Assembly (NCBI GenBank): GCA_016715465.1
Contig: JADKAA010000029.1
Coordinates: forward strand, 1,302,001-1,366,000
Direction: 5' to 3'
Length of the DNA stretch: 64,000 nucleotides
DNA from: Saprospiraceae bacterium
GTDB taxonomy: Bacteria; Bacteroidota; Bacteroidia; Chitinophagales; Saprospiraceae
The translations under genes and the position numbers were made by a program. Under the pieces are notes generated by a model, which searched no databases, was not told the origin of the DNA, and saw only the letters and a program-made list of their open reading frames with translations. Position 1 is the first letter of the stretch. The number at the start of each line of letters is the position of its first letter. Positions 59,801 to 64,000 of the stretch are shown piece by piece.

Positions 59801-61040
59801 GACCCAACAAGGTTGTGACAGTCTGGTGCAAATAGCACTTATCATAAAACCCTTGCCAGTACGAAACGAATCCATTGCCTTTTGTGAAGGAGACAGTATC
59901 GTAATCAATGGTGCTGCTTATTACAACGAAGGGTCCTACCAAACCCTGCTAAACAGCAGTACTGGTTGTGATACCCTGTACACCTTTCAGCTTAATTATT
60001 CGCCTTTGATTTTCAAATCAGAACGATATTTAATTTGCCAAGGTGACAGTGTACAAGTCAATGGCAGCTATTATACTGATTCAGACACGATACTGTATCT
60101 AAAGGAAGAAAACAACTGTAAAACAGAGATAACGGCAACCATTGAAATTATTCCGGAAATCATTGCACAGGAGTCTTACCTTATCTGTCCTGATGACTCA
60201 CTATACCTCAATAATATCTGGGTAAGTCAAAGTACAGAAATTGAACTGCACCTGACTACTCAAATGGGCTGTGATTCCACAATCCAGGCATCCATCACAA
60301 AGCTGAAGTGGCCCGAACCGCCTACTTTAGATCTCAATTGTGAAGAATCCAACTACAACGCATCCATGCTGGCACCCCAATGGCAAGTTACCTGGAGTAA
60401 CGGAGACACTACCGGTCAAACTGCCCTCTTAGAAAACCCGTCTTTTGTGAAAATTTTTAATAATCATGGCTGTGAACGTACCTATGACATCTTTTTGGAT
60501 GAATTGCCGGATTTATCTATGCTGCCTAATTTCGAAAACCAAAATGCCGAACAAGGAGACGTTGTTAACGCAAAAGTGACTTTGGATCCGCAAAAATGGA
60601 AAATAAGGTGGCAACCTTCCGCCTCCGTTACTTGCGACACATGTTTTGAAACCAATATTTTGGCAGACGTCAACAAGACCGTCACACTTGAAATTACCCA
60701 CCAGAATGGCTGCACTTACAAACGAAGTTTTGACATCATTGTGGAAACACCCAAACCTGAAATTTACATACCCAATATTATTTATCCAGGTTCCGGCTCC
60801 ACCAACAATACATGGACAGTACTCCTCCCCAGTGTCTACTACCTTGAAAAAGTGAACATCTATGATCGTTGGGGCAATCTGGTTTACAGTTCCGGAACTC
60901 AACAAAACAATACCATACAATGGGATGGAAAGATAAATGGGCAGGATGTAGTACCCGGAGTTTATGTATATTTTATTAAATTAATAGATACGGGTGGTAA
61001 GCTTAAGATATTTACAGGGGATATTACCGTGGTGCGGTGA
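56832..61040 (+). CDS. Giant FG-GAP-repeat surface protein with T9SS type B (gliding-motility-associated) C terminus
   Basis: The 1402-residue protein has a signal peptide (ending LYSQ) and a calcium-binding-type start (EVCDNGIDDDLDGFIDLFDIDC). FG-GAP/VCBS-like propeller repeats follow (GDVDKDGITDIFLRAID, ADFNQDGIPELYTGNK, TDINLDGNLDVVVSR, FDFNQDGKNEIIHRD, SDIDDDGQAEILVNG). A CARDB-like part and immunoglobulin-like segments come next, and then seven ~47-residue repeats of the form ICQGDS...G.....GCDS (residues ~815-1155). The end is a type B sorting domain: EIYIPNIIYPG, VNIYDRWGNLVYSSG, WDGKINGQDVVPGVYVYFIKL and GDITVVR. The first ~435 residues are encoded by clearly AT-richer DNA than the rest. 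Expected at the cell surface; probably adhesive. Confidence 0.8.
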   Translation: MKFPILILMFLPLSLYSQEVCDNGIDDDLDGFIDLFDIDCFCNDSLFNAACISDCEYIPDSFPQIRMKLKWQTEFITNAFLGEECNFVIDPLSNSIITSYSFGSKFNVECGIKIINLANPKDIKKIAISQNNKYAYSPEVTIGDVDKDGITDIFLRAIDLETKIQRYDINGKYYWSTQLLPEGYFDGWFPKLADFNQDGIPELYTGNKIFNAVTGNLLIDTKSSAGCNEILFNLCGLKDHSIAADFTDAPGLELAAGDIVYEFNFVSLNNDVGNTFNIITAPPPVKEGHTTFTDINLDGNLDVVVSRTNDFGDGGIWVWNPKDISLLSSTSNKNRSGIPFIGNLNNDCYPELGICNENSLSEYTYENTINLKKTFTIHISEESGFTGITMFDFNQDGKNEIIHRDEKFLRIFEGQSGITLDSIEIRSATNFEYPIISDIDDDGQAEILVNGNLPSDPDSVVRIFCFESASSPWAPARKVWNQTGYHITNVNDDLTIPRQQQNNAAFFDTDSCAQATCSQPYNSFMCQATYRDQNGCVRWPAVDMITDILDYSCHGDSVTLNIEIRNQSTNSFRQDSINLALYSNSDGLPFLLMQRFWSKAQAVDTLSISMSAAGLDKIRVRVNVPGLDASFTSNLKGLTSVLECDYENNIDSINIDLTAKLPDLGPDMIKCPSAVVTFHAGSGFVDYKWTDFSADSIFSTSETGIFGVTVTDHCGRTYSDVVSVQADPAYHVELGLDKEVCPNHILEYDLGNFDLDWIQWYPSAYIDCDTCFQIRVSADTSFTLLFEAGNKGCVIVDSVRVMIKQAAQREVQSTICQGDSSLFYGAYYQSSGVYLHEIGSCDSIIFFKLEVLPPDSIILPRQEICKGDSLYFLGSWWKEEINATIKLRNRFDCDSFVTFELRVIDTVRNVQSLSICQGDSTLIFDVWQQVAGSYSLLYPSSQGCDSLSSVLLSLYPSYHQIQDISACEGDSVLIFGEWKKDAGLFTRTYQTQQGCDSLVQIALIIKPLPVRNESIAFCEGDSIVINGAAYYNEGSYQTLLNSSTGCDTLYTFQLNYSPLIFKSERYLICQGDSVQVNGSYYTDSDTILYLKEENNCKTEITATIEIIPEIIAQESYLICPDDSLYLNNIWVSQSTEIELHLTTQMGCDSTIQASITKLKWPEPPTLDLNCEESNYNASMLAPQWQVTWSNGDTTGQTALLENPSFVKIFNNHGCERTYDIFLDELPDLSMLPNFENQNAEQGDVVNAKVTLDPQKWKIRWQPSASVTCDTCFETNILADVNKTVTLEITHQNGCTYKRSFDIIVETPKPEIYIPNIIYPGSGSTNNTWTVLLPSVYYLEKVNIYDRWGNLVYSSGTQQNNTIQWDGKINGQDVVPGVYVYFIKLIDTGGKLKIFTGDITVVR

Positions 61041-61280
61041 CCGGTCGATTGCCGTATGGATCGATTGGCCGGCAGTAAAATGAGTTGCTCTGGTCAAAGT
61101 GAGTGACTATCGAAACAGTATTTACCTTATATGTACTTTTTTGGCTTTTTAACGGTTTAACTATGCAATTTCTTAACGGCTCATACATAAAGGCCGGATT
61201 TTTGCGTAACTGTCATGCCGCGCTTCAACTTTTTTTTTTGCATCCTGAGGTTGTGACAAAGATGTCGCAGTTCAGCCTTA

Positions 61281-61322
61281 AATTGATCCCTACGAGCCAT
61301 AGGTTTGTAGGGATCAATTTTT
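61281..61322 (+). terminator. Strong rho-independent terminator
   Basis: AATTGATCCCTAC pairs with GTAGGGATCAATT (13 bp) around a 13-base loop, with a T run at the 3' end. It lies ~240 bases downstream of the 1402-residue gene. The 61041-61280 stretch has no gene I can support. Confidence 0.65.
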
Positions 61323-61368
61323 AACGGGCTTCATCCTGAAGACTTTTAAAAAAAAGATAACTGAACGG

Positions 61369-61407
61369 TTTCGGCACCGCCGAAAAAATTGATCGACAGA
61401 TCAATTT
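61369..61407. other. Two adjacent hairpins
   Basis: TTTCGGC/GCCGAAA (61369-61385) is followed directly by AAATTGATC/GATCAATTT (61386-61407). No gene lies here. It is the first pair of a hairpin series that continues to the rRNA operon terminator. Confidence 0.4.
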
Positions 61408-61542
61408 AGTGAGGGCACCGCGCGCATACCGCGCAGCTAGGAGCATTTCTGTAAAGATGATGAAGTTATGAAGGCAGTGACTGGTTTCCCACCCCACAGA
61501 TTAACGACCATGCTGCGATCCGGTTGGTCGCAGTTCACAGCT

Positions 61543-61565
61543 AAAAAAGCCCACAGGGCTTTTTC
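61543..61565. terminator. Bidirectional terminator-like hairpin
   Basis: AAAAAGCCC and GGGCTTTTT pair around ACA; A and T runs on both sides allow termination on either strand. Confidence 0.5.
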
Positions 61566-61591
61566 TTGACGCTGTTCAGGACTTAACTACC

Positions 61592-61620
61592 GCATTGATT
61601 TTCTTCGGGAAAATCAATGC
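61592..61620. other. Hairpin with TTCG loop
   Basis: GCATTGATTTTC and GAAAATCAATGC form a 12-bp stem closed by a TTCG-type loop. It lies downstream of the 5S gene on the minus strand. Confidence 0.4.
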
Positions 61621-61633
61621 TGCATTCCGTAAA

Positions 61634-61669
61634 TAAAAAAAGTCCTTAAGATTGCTCTTAAAGACTTTT
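61634..61669 (-). terminator. rRNA operon terminator
   Basis: AAAGTCCTTAAGA and TCTTAAAGACTTT form a 13-bp stem with one G-T pair and a four-base loop. On the minus strand it is followed by a run of seven T, right after the 5S gene. Confidence 0.75.
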
Positions 61670-61676
61670 AAAAAAA

Positions 61677-61786
61677 AGGCAGTGACTTACTCTCCCACCT
61701 GTTACGGCAGTACCATCAGCGCTGAGGGGCTTAACTACTCTGTTCGGAATGGGAAGAGGTGGAACACCCTCGCTATAGCCACCTAA
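61677..61786 (-). rRNA. rrf: 5S ribosomal RNA
   Basis: On the minus strand the sequence reads GGTGGCTATAGCGAGGGTGT, CCCATTCCGAACAGAG, TTAAGCCCCTCAGCGC and ends GGGAGAGTAAGTCACTGCC. These are the conserved 5S segments in the right order, over about 110 bases. Ends are estimated to a few bases. Confidence 0.92.
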
Positions 61787-61866
61787 CTCTTTTTATGGCT
61801 TACGACATATATTTCTTTTGATATCGGCGCAATCAATTGCACCGCTATCTTTCATTGACTCTGTGG

Positions 61867-61920
61867 GGACGCAATGCTTTGCGTCCTTACATTGTCTTTA
61901 TATCCTTCGATATAAAGACA
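61867..61920 (-). other. Hairpins in the 23S-5S spacer
   Basis: GGACGCAA/TTGCGTCC (61867-61886) and TGTCTTTATATC/GATATAAAGACA (61893-61920) are perfect 8- and 12-bp stems in the ~200-base spacer. They probably serve pre-rRNA processing (inference). Confidence 0.5.
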
Positions 61921-61986
61921 TTGACTTGGGAAGTTATTTTACTTAAGATTTTCTTTGCTTTACCACCTTTTGCGTTTGGTAAAAAT

Positions 61987-64000
<2,014 letters not shown>

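Noticed and set aside
61103..61324. 73-residue plus-strand frame after the 1402-residue gene
   Set aside because: Its 3' half is the 13-bp stem of a terminator and the product has no recognisable feature.

Overview
The window looks like a chromosome segment of a member of the Bacteroidota, most likely Saprospiria/Saprospiraceae-like (inference). The evidence is six proteins with type IX secretion (T9SS) C-terminal sorting domains, promoters of the Bacteroidota TAnnTTTG type, an alternative complex III (ACIII)/cytochrome oxidase cluster in the Bacteroidota order, a DUF6089 outer-membrane protein, and HYR/PKD/BNR repeat surface proteins. Overall base composition is moderately AT-rich.

Layout. 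1-8.8 kb: envelope and secreted proteins (DsbA-like fragment, two outer-membrane barrels, a large BNR/sortilin-like repeat protein translationally coupled to a serine hydrolase, and a tandem pair of related secreted proteins). 9-11.45 kb: fused aspartokinase/homoserine dehydrogenase thrA, split by an apparent one-base frameshift. 11.6-22.7 kb: large surface proteins (BNR lipoprotein with a T9SS domain, NTF2-like protein, a 1530-residue HYR/dockerin/cohesin-like T9SS protein, a beta-helix protein, a YWFD-repeat/PKD protein). 22.73-24.05 kb: a complete IS4-type insertion sequence with terminal inverted repeats and a 5-bp target duplication. 24.2-27.4 kb: DNA-uptake-type genes (helix-hairpin-helix protein, ComEC). 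27.6-43.9 kb: the respiratory cluster on the minus strand, transcribed actA-actB-actC-actD-actE-actF-coxB-ctaD-cyoE-two subunit III genes-subunit IV, then a terminator and a SCO-like/DUF420/small membrane protein group. 44-51.4 kb: PASTA, rhodanese, ECF sigma factor, an outer-membrane protein flanked by short tandem repeats, a BlaR1-type M56 peptidase with its BlaI-type repressor and three operators, and a divergent pyruvate kinase. 51.5-61 kb: a more AT-rich accessory stretch of T9SS cargo (frameshifted LRR protein, M43-type protease homologue, 1402-residue type B cargo). 61.3-64 kb: hairpin-rich spacer, then 5S and the 3' two thirds of 23S rRNA on the minus strand.

How it works together. 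ACIII oxidises quinol and passes electrons to a caa3-type oxidase encoded in the same cluster. Subunit II of that oxidase carries an intact OmpA-type peptidoglycan-binding domain at its C terminus, the most unusual architecture here. The BlaI-type gene has three TACGA-N6-TCGTA operators, one lying between the -33 and -7 promoter elements, which predicts tight autorepression relieved by the M56 sensor protease.

Three genes (thrA, an LRR T9SS gene, the IS transposase) are each broken at an A5G run where one extra A would restore the frame. This suggests a common cause, either homopolymer under-calling or frameshifting. No CRISPR array, tRNA gene or prophage was seen.
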